From Xanthobacter tagetidis (GTDB taxonomy: Bacteria; Pseudomonadota; Alphaproteobacteria; Rhizobiales; Xanthobacteraceae), in assembly GCF_003667445.1 (NCBI RefSeq), contig NZ_RCTF01000001.1, positions 124,001 through 188,000 of the forward strand: a stretch of 64,000 nucleotides of DNA, given 5' to 3'. The notes under the pieces were generated by a model. The model was not told the DNA's origin. It ran no database searches and worked only from the letters and a program-made list of their open reading frames with translations. The number at the start of each line of letters is the position of its first letter. The stretch's first letter is position 1. The translations under genes were made by a program, and so were the position numbers. Of the stretch, positions 7,778 to 16,257 are shown one piece after another.

Positions 7778-9586
7778 TCAGGCCGCCTGCTCCAGGCCCT
7801 CCACCGTCGCACCGCGCAGGCGCAGCAGCACGTCCGGCGGATCGCGCTCCTCCGGCGTCGCCGCGAGGCCGCGCGCCGTCAGCCAGGCGCCGAAGCGCGG
7901 GTCGGCGGTGGCCACCACGAACGGGATGGCGAGCACATAGCCGGCGAGGAGCGGCGCGAGCCACAGGAGCAGCGCCGGCGCCACCGCCGCCAGCCCGGCG
8001 GCGACCGCCAGGCCGAACAGCGTCGGCCCCCAGAATTGCCGCACCGCGAGCCCGAGCGGCACCGCGTGGCCGTCGCGCGCCTGCCCGCCCCAGCGCGCCG
8101 CCACCCGCCCGAGCGCGAGCCGCGCCAGCAGCATCGTCACCGCCAGGGACGTGAGCGCGGAGAGCAGGAAGGAGAAGACAAGCTCCATCGCCGCCGAGAC
8201 GGCGAACCGCTTGGCTCCGCCGTAGCGCGCCGCCCCGCCGGGGGTCAGCGCCACGTCGATCCAGCCGGCAAGCTTCGGCGCCTGCGACATCAGGAGCAGG
8301 ACGCCATAGATCGCCGCCGCGAGCCCGGCCGGAAAGTCGTCGCCGGCCGTCGCCTCGGACGCTGCGAGCGGAACCAGCGCGAGCGCCAGCGGCAGGGCCG
8401 GCACGGTGGCGAACATGAGGATCGCCCACAGAAGCTGGAACCGGCTCATGGGGGCAAGGCCCGGCAGGCCGAGCAGCTTCACATATTGCAGGTTGCCGAG
8501 GCACCAGCGCAAATCGCGGGTGATGAAGTCGGTGGCGGCCGGAGGGTTCTCCTCATAGCTCTCGGCCTCCACCGGCAGCACCCGCACCTCGAAGCCGGCG
8601 CGGCGCATCAGCACCGCTTCCATCTGGTCGTGCGAAAGGATCGGCCCGCCGAAGGGCGGCGCGCCGGGCAGGTCCGGCAGGTGGCAGAAGGCGCGGAACG
8701 GGGCGACGCGGATCAGCGCGTTGTGCCCCCAATAGGGCCCGCAGTCGCCCGCCCACCAGGTGGCGCCGAGCGTGTAGCAGCGCATGCCGGCGCGCATGCC
8801 GAACTGGAACAGGCGGGCGAAGCCGCTGGTCGCCGGCAGCCCCACCGCGAGGCTCTGCAGGATGCCCATGCGCGGATGCGCCTGCAGGATGCCGAGCATG
8901 TTCAGGATAGTGCCGGCGCCCATCAGGCTGTCGGCGTCGAGCGGCAGCATGAACTCGTAGGGCGCGCCGTGGGCCTCCAGGAAATCGCGGATGTTGCCGG
9001 CCTTGAAGCCGGCATTGGAGAGCCGGCGTCGGTAGAAGACGTGCGCCGCCCCCTCCTGCGCCCGCCAGGAGGCCACCAGCGCCTCCTCTTCCGCCGCGAC
9101 CTCGGGCAGCGACGTGTCGGAGAGGAGGTGGTAGTCGAAGATCGGCGCGAGCGCGGTGGCGTCGAGGTCCGCCTTCACAGCCCGCAGCCGGGCGATGGCG
9201 CGGGCCGGGTCCTCGTTGCGCAGCGTCATGAGGATCGCGACGCGGGTGCCCGCATGGGGCGGCGCCGGCGCGTCGAGGAACGGCGCGGCGGCCACGACCC
9301 CGTCGCGCCGGCGGTGGCGCAAAGCGAGGCCGACCGCCGCGTTCCAGAACCCGAGCGCGTGCCAGGGCGTTATGGCCAGAGCGCACAGGAGGACGAGGCC
9401 GTCGATGAGCGTGAAACCGTCCTGCGCCAGCACGAAGGCCGTGGCCGCGCCCACCGCCGCCAGCGTCGCCCCGTTGGCGGCCAGCATGAAGCGGCGGCGC
9501 CAGGCGAGCGTGGCCACCTCGGCACGGGAGGCGCGGGCGGACGGGGGGAACGAGGCGGGCGATTGCAGATCCGGGCGAAACGACAT
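7778..9586 (-). CDS. opgH: Glucans biosynthesis glucosyltransferase H
   Basis: 602 residues from the ATG at 9586. OpgH/MdoH is an inner-membrane GT2 enzyme that builds the beta-glucan backbone of osmoregulated periplasmic glucans. Seen: two membrane segments near residues 35-80, the GT2 domain with the nucleotide-binding DAD (MLPLDADSLMG) and a RDLRWCLGN motif corresponding to Q/RxxRW, then several C-terminal membrane helices. It is shorter than the enteric enzyme, which has a long N-terminal cytoplasmic part. No opgG lies next to it. It is divergent from the operon at 9665 with a 78-base gap that probably holds both promoters. Confidence 0.9.
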   Translation of the reverse strand: MSFRPDLQSPASFPPSARASRAEVATLAWRRRFMLAANGATLAAVGAATAFVLAQDGFTLIDGLVLLCALAITPWHALGFWNAAVGLALRHRRRDGVVAAAPFLDAPAPPHAGTRVAILMTLRNEDPARAIARLRAVKADLDATALAPIFDYHLLSDTSLPEVAAEEEALVASWRAQEGAAHVFYRRRLSNAGFKAGNIRDFLEAHGAPYEFMLPLDADSLMGAGTILNMLGILQAHPRMGILQSLAVGLPATSGFARLFQFGMRAGMRCYTLGATWWAGDCGPYWGHNALIRVAPFRAFCHLPDLPGAPPFGGPILSHDQMEAVLMRRAGFEVRVLPVEAESYEENPPAATDFITRDLRWCLGNLQYVKLLGLPGLAPMSRFQLLWAILMFATVPALPLALALVPLAASEATAGDDFPAGLAAAIYGVLLLMSQAPKLAGWIDVALTPGGAARYGGAKRFAVSAAMELVFSFLLSALTSLAVTMLLARLALGRVAARWGGQARDGHAVPLGLAVRQFWGPTLFGLAVAAGLAAVAPALLLWLAPLLAGYVLAIPFVVATADPRFGAWLTARGLAATPEERDPPDVLLRLRGATVEGLEQAA

Positions 9587-9664
9587 GGGATACTCCCGTG
9601 CGCCCGGGATCCGAACCGCCCGTGGCAACGTTGCAGCGCACTCCAGCAGTACGGGGACGGCGGC

Positions 9665-10666
9665 ATGACGGCGGAGACTGCGGCAGAATGCCGCAACATC
9701 GGGCAAGCGCGCGCCGTGTGGTACGTGGCACCGGCACAGGCGGAGATCCGCGCCGCGCCGCTGCCCGAAGGCGGGCCGGGCGAGCTCCTCGTCGCCACGC
9801 GCTGGAGCGCGGTCAGCCGCGGCACCGAGCGCCTCGTCTTCGCCGGGCTGAACGATGCGGCCCATCGCGCGGCCATGCGCGCGCCGATGCAGGAGGGCGA
9901 GTTTCCCTTCCCCGTGAAGTACGGCTACTGCGCCGTCGGCCGGGTGGAGGACGGCCCGCCGAACCTCGTCGGCCGCGACGTGTTCGCGCTCCACCCGCAC
10001 CAGGACCGGTTCCGCGTGCCCGCCGCGCTGGCGACGCCGGTGCCGGAGGGCGTTCCGGCCCGCCGGGCGACGCTCGCCGCCAATATGGAGACCGCGCTCA
10101 ACGCGCTCTGGGACAGCGGCGCGGGCGCCGGAGACCGCATCGTCGTGGTTGGGGCGGGGCTCGTGGGCCTGCTGGTGGCCTTCCTCGCCGCACGCCTGCC
10201 GGGGGCCGAGGTCACGGCGATCGATCCCGATCCCGCCCGCGCCGGCATCGCCGCCGCGCTCGGCGCCCGCTGGCGGGCGGAGCCGGACGGGCGCGCCGAC
10301 GCCGACGTGGTGTTCCACACCTCCGCCACCGCCGCCGGCCTCGAAGCCGCCGTCGGCTGCTGCGGCCAGGAGGCGCGGCTCATCGAGATGAGCTGGTATG
10401 GCGACCGGAAGGTGAGCGTGGGGCTCGGCGGGGCCTTCCATTCCAGGCGCATCGCCCTCGTCTCCTCGCAGGTGGGCTCGGTGCCCACGGCGCGCCGGCC
10501 GCGCTGGGATTTCGCCCGCCGCCGCGCCATGGCGCTGGCGCTCCTTGCGGACGAGCGGCTCGATGCGCTCATCACCGACGAGGTGGCGTTCGATGATCTT
10601 CCCGCCCGCCTCGGCCGTATTCTCGGCGAGGGCGCGCCGGGCATCGCCACCGTCATCCGCTACTGA
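9665..10666 (+). CDS. MDR-type (zinc-dehydrogenase-like) oxidoreductase of a pterin-like cluster
   Basis: 333 residues. Medium-chain dehydrogenase fold: N-terminal GroES-like part (SRGTERLVFAG, then FPVKYGYCAVGRV) and a Rossmann domain with VVGAGLVGLLVA around 160-171. The catalytic zinc ligands of alcohol dehydrogenases (the CGTD cysteine and GHE) are replaced by SRGTE and KYGY, a pattern I recall from BchC-like dehydrogenases, so zinc may be absent. It starts a tight four-gene operon with a PTPS-fold protein, a glycosyltransferase and a methyltransferase. The likely role is oxidation or reduction of the small molecule made there; substrate unknown. Confidence 0.75.
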   Translation: MTAETAAECRNIGQARAVWYVAPAQAEIRAAPLPEGGPGELLVATRWSAVSRGTERLVFAGLNDAAHRAAMRAPMQEGEFPFPVKYGYCAVGRVEDGPPNLVGRDVFALHPHQDRFRVPAALATPVPEGVPARRATLAANMETALNALWDSGAGAGDRIVVVGAGLVGLLVAFLAARLPGAEVTAIDPDPARAGIAAALGARWRAEPDGRADADVVFHTSATAAGLEAAVGCCGQEARLIEMSWYGDRKVSVGLGGAFHSRRIALVSSQVGSVPTARRPRWDFARRRAMALALLADERLDALITDEVAFDDLPARLGRILGEGAPGIATVIRY

Positions 10667-10687
10667 CGCAACAGGGAGAACCGCCTC

Positions 10688-11089
10688 ATGTATTCGGTCG
10701 AGGTGCGGGACCACATCATGATCGCCCACAGCTTCAAGGGCGACCTCTTCGGCCCCGCGCAGAAGCTGCACGGCGCCACCTTCGTGGTGGACGTCGCCTT
10801 CTTCCGGCCCGACCTGACGCCCGAGGGGGTGGTGGTGGACATCGGCCGCGCCCACGAGGCGCTCAAGGCCATCCTCGGCCCGCTGAACTACCAGAACCTC
10901 GATGAGGTGCCGGACTTCGCCGGCCGCAACACCACCACCGAGGTGCTCTGCCGCCACGTCTTCGACCGCATGGCCGAGGCCGCGCGCACCGGCGCGCTCG
11001 GCACGGGCGGCGACGGCATCGCCCGCATCAAGGTGACGCTGCACGAATCCCATGTGGCGCGGGCCGCCTACGAGGCTGCGCTTTCGTGA
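10688..11089 (+). CDS. PTPS/QueD-fold protein lacking the catalytic triad
   Basis: 133 residues aligned end to end with 6-pyruvoyl-tetrahydropterin synthase/QueD. Set against E. coli QueD: zinc ligands His16 and His31 are kept (His14 and His28), but the third zinc His33 is Ala30, catalytic Cys27 is Ala24, and Asp70-His71 are Asn67-Tyr68. The C-terminal substrate-anchoring Glu (LHES) is kept. So it probably binds a pterin-like substrate but cannot do standard PTPS or QueD chemistry. It lies 21 bases after the dehydrogenase and overlaps the glycosyltransferase by four bases. Confidence 0.8.
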   Translation: MYSVEVRDHIMIAHSFKGDLFGPAQKLHGATFVVDVAFFRPDLTPEGVVVDIGRAHEALKAILGPLNYQNLDEVPDFAGRNTTTEVLCRHVFDRMAEAARTGALGTGGDGIARIKVTLHESHVARAAYEAALS

Positions 11090-12141
11090 GCGTGCGCGCG
11101 GTCCTCGCCTTTCCCGGCGATCTTGCGACCCCCACCGGCGGCTATGCCTATGACCGGCGGATGCTGGCGGAGCTACAGGCGCTCGGCCTCGACATCGCCC
11201 CGCTGCCGCTGGGCGATGGCTTTCCGTTCCCTGAGCGCGCCGCCGTGGATGAGGCATTTGCCCGCCTCCGGGCGACGGCACCGGACACGGTGCTGCTGGT
11301 GGACGGCCTCGCGCTCGGCGTGCTGCCGGCTGCCGGGCTCGCTGCGCTCGAACGGCCCATCGTCGGCCTTGTGCACCATCCGCTGGCGCTGGAGAGCGGC
11401 CTTGGCGATGCGACCCGCGCGCACCTCGCCGAGAGCGAGCGCGCGGCGCTGGCGCAATGCCGCGCGGTGGTGGTGACGGCGCCCGCCACCGCGCGCACGC
11501 TCGCGGCGGATTTCGGCGTGTCCGCCTGCGCCATCACGCTCGCTCTGCCGGGCACGCAGGATGCCCCCCGCGCGCCGGGGAGTGGCGATCCGCCGCGCCT
11601 TCTCGCCATCGGCTCGGCGATCCCGCGCAAGGGGTATGGCGTGTTGCTGGAGGCGCTGGCGCGGCTCGGCGACCTGCCCTTCTCGCTCGCGATCGCCGGC
11701 TCGCTTACCCTCGATCCCGCGACCGCCGCCGATATCCGCGCGCAGGCCGAGGCGCTGCCGGAAGGGCGCGTGCGCCTGCTCGGCGCGCTGCCGGCGGACG
11801 CGCTGGACCGGCTCTACCAGGAGGCCGACATCTTCGTTCACCCCTCGCTCTATGAAGGCTACGGCATGGTGCTGGCGGAGGCGCTGAAGCGCGGCCTGCC
11901 CGTGGTCTGCACCACCGGCGGGGCGGCCGCCGAGACGGTGCCGGACGGCGCCGGCCTGAAGGTGCCGCCGGGCGATGCCGGCGCCCTGGCCGAGGCGCTG
12001 CGCGCGGTGATCGCCGACCGCGCCCTGCGCTGCCGCCTCGCGGACGCGGCCTTCGCCGCCGGCGCGGCGCTGCCCACATGGGCGGACGGCGCGCGCGCCA
12101 TCGCCGCGACCCTCACGCGCGTCGCTGGAGACAGACGATGA
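11086..12141 (+). CDS. GT4 family glycosyltransferase
   Basis: 351 residues from a GTG that overlaps the previous stop (GTGA). GT-B fold, family 4: N-terminal Gly-rich acceptor loop ([11 protein letters not shown]), an HH near residue 99 (VGLVHHPL), the donor-side motif [15 protein letters not shown], and the C-terminal EX7E motif EGYGMVLAE (about 258-266), all retaining-enzyme features. No signal or membrane segment, so it acts in the cytoplasm, presumably glycosylating the product of the neighbouring genes. Confidence 0.85.
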   Translation: MSVRAVLAFPGDLATPTGGYAYDRRMLAELQALGLDIAPLPLGDGFPFPERAAVDEAFARLRATAPDTVLLVDGLALGVLPAAGLAALERPIVGLVHHPLALESGLGDATRAHLAESERAALAQCRAVVVTAPATARTLAADFGVSACAITLALPGTQDAPRAPGSGDPPRLLAIGSAIPRKGYGVLLEALARLGDLPFSLAIAGSLTLDPATAADIRAQAEALPEGRVRLLGALPADALDRLYQEADIFVHPSLYEGYGMVLAEALKRGLPVVCTTGGAAAETVPDGAGLKVPPGDAGALAEALRAVIADRALRCRLADAAFAAGAALPTWADGARAIAATLTRVAGDRR

Positions 12142-12980
12142 GCGGCTTCTCGCCCGACTGGCTCGCGCTGCGCGAGACCGCCGACCGGCGCGCCCGCAGC
12201 CCGGCCATCGACGGCGCCGTGGCTGCCGCGCTGGCGCATCTGGTCGAGCCGCGCATCTGCGATCTCGGCGCCGGCACCGGCGCCAGCCTGCGCGCGCTCG
12301 CCCCGCTGCTCGGCCCGCGCCAGCACTGGGTGCTGATGGACCACGACCCGGCGCTCGCCGCCGCCGCGCGGGCGCGCCTGTCCGCCCAGGCCGACGCGGC
12401 GCGGGACGACGGCGCGGACCTCGTGCTCGATTGGGGTGGCCGGGCGCTCCGCGTTTCCTTCGCCGCCGCCGACCTTGCCGCCGACCCTGCGGCGCCGCTC
12501 GCCTTCGCGCCCGACTTGGTCACCGCCTCGGCCTTCTTCGACCTCGCCTCGGCCGACTGGTGCCGCGCCTTCGCCGCGGCCATGGCGGACGCGGGGGTGA
12601 TGGTGCACGCGGCGCTCACCTGCGACGGGGCGGACGAATGGCTCCCGCCCCATCCGGCCGACTTGGCGGTGCATGCCGCCTTCAAGGCCCATCAGGCGCG
12701 CGACAAGGGCTTCGGCCGCGCCGCCGGCCCCGAGGCGGCAGCGATCCTGGCCGGGGCGCTCACCGCTTCAGGCCATGCGGTGATGGTGGACGAGAGCCCC
12801 TGGCGGCTCGGCCCGGGCGACCGCGCGCTGATCGCCGCCCTGGCGGACGGCACGGCCGGCGCGGCGCGCGAACAGGGCGGCGTCGACCCGGACGCTCTCG
12901 CGTCATGGCAGGCCGCACGACGGCAGGCCGCCTCCTGCCGCATCGGCCATCTGGACCTGTTCGCCCGGCCGTCGCGCTGA
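12138..12980 (+). CDS. Class I SAM-dependent methyltransferase
   Basis: 280 residues from the ATG at 12138, which overlaps the glycosyltransferase stop (ATGA). SAM motif I is ICDLGAGTGASLRAL (about 40-54), followed by an acidic residue at the end of strand 2 (VLMDHDPAL). A motif near residue 135 (VTASAFFDLAS) fits strand 4. The translational coupling makes it the fourth enzyme of the operon. Its 3' end lies three bases from the convergent ftsY. The methyl acceptor is unknown. Confidence 0.8.
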   Translation: MSGFSPDWLALRETADRRARSPAIDGAVAAALAHLVEPRICDLGAGTGASLRALAPLLGPRQHWVLMDHDPALAAAARARLSAQADAARDDGADLVLDWGGRALRVSFAAADLAADPAAPLAFAPDLVTASAFFDLASADWCRAFAAAMADAGVMVHAALTCDGADEWLPPHPADLAVHAAFKAHQARDKGFGRAAGPEAAAILAGALTASGHAVMVDESPWRLGPGDRALIAALADGTAGAAREQGGVDPDALASWQAARRQAASCRIGHLDLFARPSR

Positions 12981-12983
12981 GGC

Positions 12984-13919
12984 TCAGTCCAGCCCGGCGA
13001 TGGCACGGGCGAAGTCGCGGGCGGCGAAGGGCTGGAGGTCGTCCGCGCCCTCCCCTACCCCGATCAGGTGGACCGGCAGGCCGTGCTTCGCCGCGATCGC
13101 CACCAGGATTCCGCCGCGCGCCGTGCCGTCGAGCTTGGTCATGACGAGGCCGGTGACGCCGGCCACCCGCTCGAACGCTTCCACCTGGGACAGCGCGTTC
13201 TGGCCCACGGTGGCGTCGAGCACCAGCAGCACCGCGTGGGGCGCCGAGGGCTCCAACTTCTTGATGACGCGCACCACCTTCTCCAGCTCCGCCATCAGTT
13301 CGGCGCGGTTCTGGAGCCGGCCGGCGGTGTCGATCAGAAGCACGTCGGCGCCGCTCGCGCGCGCGGTGGTGATGGCGTCGTGGGCGACGCCGGCGGCGTC
13401 CGCGCCCGGCTCGCGGGCGATCACCTGGGCCCCGGTGCGCGCGCCCCAGACCTTGAGCTGCTCGATGGCCGCGGCGCGGAACGTGTCGCCCGCCGCCAGC
13501 AGCACCTTCCGGCCCTCGGCGCGCCACTGGGAGGCGAGCTTGCCGATGGTGGTGGTCTTGCCCGAGCCGTTGACCCCCACCATGAGCACGATGAAGGGCT
13601 TGTGTGCCCCGTCCACCACCAGAGGCTGCGCCACCGGGGTGAGGATCGCCTCCACCTCGCGAGCGATGAGGCCCTTCACCTCCTCCGCCGAAATCTCCTT
13701 GTCGTGCCGGCCCGCGCCCACGCTCTCGACGATGCGCGCGGCGGTCTTGGTGCCGAGGTCGGCGCGGATCAGGATGTCTTCCAGGTCCTCCAGCGTCGCG
13801 GCGTCGAGCTTGCGCTTGGTGACGAGGTCGCCGATGCCCTGGCTCAGCGACGCGGCGGTGCGGGTCAGCCCCTTGGCGAGGCGGCTCCAGAAGCCGCCGG
13901 TCTTTTCCTCTCCGCTCAT
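12984..13919 (-). CDS. ftsY: Signal recognition particle receptor FtsY
   Basis: 311 residues: short N-terminal region, N domain (about 15-90) and SRP-GTPase G domain. G1 [10 protein letters not shown] (about 114-123), DTFRAAA (insertion box), G3 DTAGR, G4 TKLDG, then the GGIL closing motif. The receptor takes ribosome-SRP complexes to the SecYEG translocon. The acidic A domain of enteric FtsY is absent, as usual in this group. It is the last gene of the dapF-mtaB-ftsY run, 18 bases after mtaB. Confidence 0.95.
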   Translation of the reverse strand: MSGEEKTGGFWSRLAKGLTRTAASLSQGIGDLVTKRKLDAATLEDLEDILIRADLGTKTAARIVESVGAGRHDKEISAEEVKGLIAREVEAILTPVAQPLVVDGAHKPFIVLMVGVNGSGKTTTIGKLASQWRAEGRKVLLAAGDTFRAAAIEQLKVWGARTGAQVIAREPGADAAGVAHDAITTARASGADVLLIDTAGRLQNRAELMAELEKVVRVIKKLEPSAPHAVLLVLDATVGQNALSQVEAFERVAGVTGLVMTKLDGTARGGILVAIAAKHGLPVHLIGVGEGADDLQPFAARDFARAIAGLD

Positions 13920-13937
13920 CGGTCTTCCTTAAATGGA

Positions 13938-15203
13938 TCAGGCGGCGATCAGGCGCGTGCCATCGTGGCCGGCGACGCGCAGCGCGTGGAGGCTGCCGCG
14001 CGGCAGCTCCCGCGCCAGGCGCACCGGCGTGAAGTGCTCCGTATGGCCGCGCCCGCCCGCCTCCACCAGCACCGTGCGGCGCGCGCCCACCTCGGCGGAA
14101 AGGTGACGGCGCAGCAGGTCCGCGCCCTTGGCGCGCAGGCGCCGGGCGCGTTGGGCGATCTCGGCCGGCGCGACCTGCGGCATGCGCGCGGCGGGCGTGC
14201 CGGGACGGGGCGAGAACGGGAAGGCGTGGAGGAAGGCGAGCCCCGCCTCCTCCGCCAGCGAGAGGGTGGCGCGGAACTGCGCCTCGGTCTCGGTGGGAAA
14301 GCCGGCGATCAGATCGGCGCCCAGCACCACGCCGGGTCGCAGGCGGCGAAGCTCGGCGACGAAGGCCAGCGCCTCGGCGCGCGAGTGCCGGCGCCTCATG
14401 CGCTTCAGGATCAAATCGTCTCCTGCCTGGAGCGAGAGATGCAGGTGCGGCATGAGCCGCGCCTCCTCAGCCAGCGCCGCCTTCAGCTCGCGGTCCGCCT
14501 CCAGCGCGTCGATGGAAGAGAGGCGCAGGCGCGAAAGTTCGGGCACCTGGCGCAGGATCGTGCGGGCGAGCCGCCCGAGCGTCGGCGCGCCGGGAAGATC
14601 GGCGCCGTAGGAGGTGAGGTCGACGCCGGTCAGCACCACCTCCGCATGGCCCGCCTCCACCAGCCGGCGCACCTGGGCGACCACGGCGCCCATGGGCACG
14701 CTGCGGGAATTTCCCCGGCCGTAGGGGATGATGCAGAAGGTGCAGCGATGGTCGCAGCCGTTCTGCACCTCGACGAAGGCGCGGGTATGGGCCGAAAATC
14801 GGTCGGCGAGATGGGGACTGGTCTCGCGCACCGCCATGATGTCGCCGACGCGTACCTGCGCCTCGCCGGCAAGGCCGAAATCGGGCGCCTGCGCGAGGGC
14901 GTCCCAGGTCTGCCGCCGCACCTTCTCGCCATTGCCGACCACGGCGGCCACCTCGGCCATGCGGGCGAACGCCTCCGGATCGGTCTGCGCCGCGCAGCCG
15001 GTGACGATCACGCCGAGGTCCGGATCGGCCCGCTTGGCGCGGCGGATCGCCTGGCGCGCCTGGCGCACCGCCTCGGCGGTCACCGCGCAGGTATTGACGA
15101 CGAGGGTGCGCTTCAGGCCCGCTTCGGCAGCCATGGCGCGCAGTGCGTCGCCTTCGAGCGCGTTAAGGCGGCAGCCGAAGCTCAGGACTTCGGGGGCGGT
15201 CAT
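13938..15203 (-). CDS. mtaB: tRNA t6A37 methylthiotransferase MtaB
   Basis: 421 residues. MtaB converts t6A37 to ms2t6A37 in tRNAs that read ANN codons. The N-terminal MTTase domain supplies three cluster cysteines (SFGCRLN, VNTCAV, VTGCAAQ) and the radical-SAM domain a second cluster through GCDHRCTFCIIPYGRG (about 149-164). A short C-terminal TRAM-like part follows. The start is one base after the dapF stop, which implies translational coupling. Confidence 0.93.
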   Translation of the reverse strand: MTAPEVLSFGCRLNALEGDALRAMAAEAGLKRTLVVNTCAVTAEAVRQARQAIRRAKRADPDLGVIVTGCAAQTDPEAFARMAEVAAVVGNGEKVRRQTWDALAQAPDFGLAGEAQVRVGDIMAVRETSPHLADRFSAHTRAFVEVQNGCDHRCTFCIIPYGRGNSRSVPMGAVVAQVRRLVEAGHAEVVLTGVDLTSYGADLPGAPTLGRLARTILRQVPELSRLRLSSIDALEADRELKAALAEEARLMPHLHLSLQAGDDLILKRMRRRHSRAEALAFVAELRRLRPGVVLGADLIAGFPTETEAQFRATLSLAEEAGLAFLHAFPFSPRPGTPAARMPQVAPAEIAQRARRLRAKGADLLRRHLSAEVGARRTVLVEAGGRGHTEHFTPVRLARELPRGSLHALRVAGHDGTRLIAA

Positions 15204-15204
15204 C

Positions 15205-16077
15205 TCAGGCCGCCTCGCCCAGCATGGCGGGGGTGATCAGGCCGGAGAACTCGCGCTCCACCGGCCCGGTCATGAGCACGTGGCCACTTTCCCGGCCATC
15301 GTCGCCCGGCCGCCACTCGATGCCGAGCAGGCCGCCCGGAAGCCGGACGCTCACCGTGCGCCCGGTGCGACCCGTGCGGGCGGCGGCGACCGCGGTGGCG
15401 CAGCCGGCGGTGCCGCAGGCGCGGGTGCGCCCGGCGCCGCGCTCCCACACATGGAGCAGGATCGCGTCCGGCCCGGTGAGGCTGGCGAACGAGATGTTAG
15501 CGCGCTCGGGGAACAAGGGGTGATGCTCCAGCGCCGCGCCGAGGCCTTCCACGTCCACCGCGTCGGCGTCAGGCACGAAGAAGACGGCATGGGGATTGCC
15601 CATGCTGAGGAGGCTCGCGGGTCCGAACTGCTCGAAACCGGCAATCGTCACGGCGGAGGTGTCGTCCACATCGCGCGCCAGCGGGATGTCGCGCCAGGAA
15701 AAGCGCGGCGCGCCCATGTCCACCGTCACCGTTCCATCGGCATGGACGCGGCAGTCGAGCAGGCCGGCCTCGCTCTCGAACCGCACGTGGCCGGAGCCGG
15801 TGGCCTCGGCTTCAAGCGCGGCGATGCAGCGCGTGCCGTTGCCGCAGGCGGCGGAGGCCGAGCCGTCGGAATTCAGGATGCGCACGAAGGCGGACGTGTC
15901 CGGCCGGCGCGGCGGATAGAGCACCATCGCCTGGTCGAACGGCAGCGCCTCGCGCCGCGCCAGCGCCCGCGCCGCCGCGGGCGCGACCGCCACCGGATCG
16001 GCGCGCAGGTCCAGCACCAGGATCTCGTTGCCGAGGCCGTTCATCTTCACGAAGGGGCGATGGGCGAGGGAATCCAT
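15205..16077 (-). CDS. dapF: Diaminopimelate epimerase
   Basis: 290 residues from the ATG at 16077 (MDSLAHRPFVKMNGLGNEI); the open frame extends further upstream but the extra residues are not family-like. DapF makes meso-diaminopimelate for lysine and peptidoglycan. The two catalytic cysteines are Cys78 (SAACGNGTRC) and Cys220 (RACGTAGCA). It begins an operon with mtaB and ftsY and is divergent from the gene at 16258. Confidence 0.95.
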   Translation of the reverse strand: MDSLAHRPFVKMNGLGNEILVLDLRADPVAVAPAAARALARREALPFDQAMVLYPPRRPDTSAFVRILNSDGSASAACGNGTRCIAALEAEATGSGHVRFESEAGLLDCRVHADGTVTVDMGAPRFSWRDIPLARDVDDTSAVTIAGFEQFGPASLLSMGNPHAVFFVPDADAVDVEGLGAALEHHPLFPERANISFASLTGPDAILLHVWERGAGRTRACGTAGCATAVAAARTGRTGRTVSVRLPGGLLGIEWRPGDDGRESGHVLMTGPVEREFSGLITPAMLGEAA

Positions 16078-16111
16078 GAGCGGGCCGGCACGCGAGACAG
16101 GGAAAGGCGCG

Positions 16112-16140
16112 CTTGCGCCCAGCCCCTTATATGGCGCAAG
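16112..16140. repeat. Inverted repeat in the dapF / GltB-like divergent region
   Basis: CTTGCGCC (16112-16119) and GGCGCAAG (16133-16140) are perfect eight-base arms around an AT-containing 13-base loop. It lies 35 bases upstream of dapF in its leader or promoter region. It could be an operator or a leader hairpin; no regulator is indicated. Confidence 0.35.
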
Positions 16141-16257
16141 CCCGACGCGGCGCCACCCCCGCCGCCAAAGGCGGGGGCACCGGCCGCCATGCCGCACGGC
16201 AGCGTGCCATCCGCCGCCGGCTCGGATAGCTTAGCCGCCAAAATCGGGAGGACCCCC

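Noticed and set aside
8036..9664. A long plus-strand extension before the MDR dehydrogenase
   Set aside because: It is antisense to opgH and has shadow-frame composition; the dehydrogenase begins cleanly at 9665.
9587..11281. An upstream extension of the opgH frame by about 560 codons
   Set aside because: The extra part is antisense to the dehydrogenase and PTPS-fold genes, shows no OpgH similarity, and the ATG at 9586 gives a normal enzyme.
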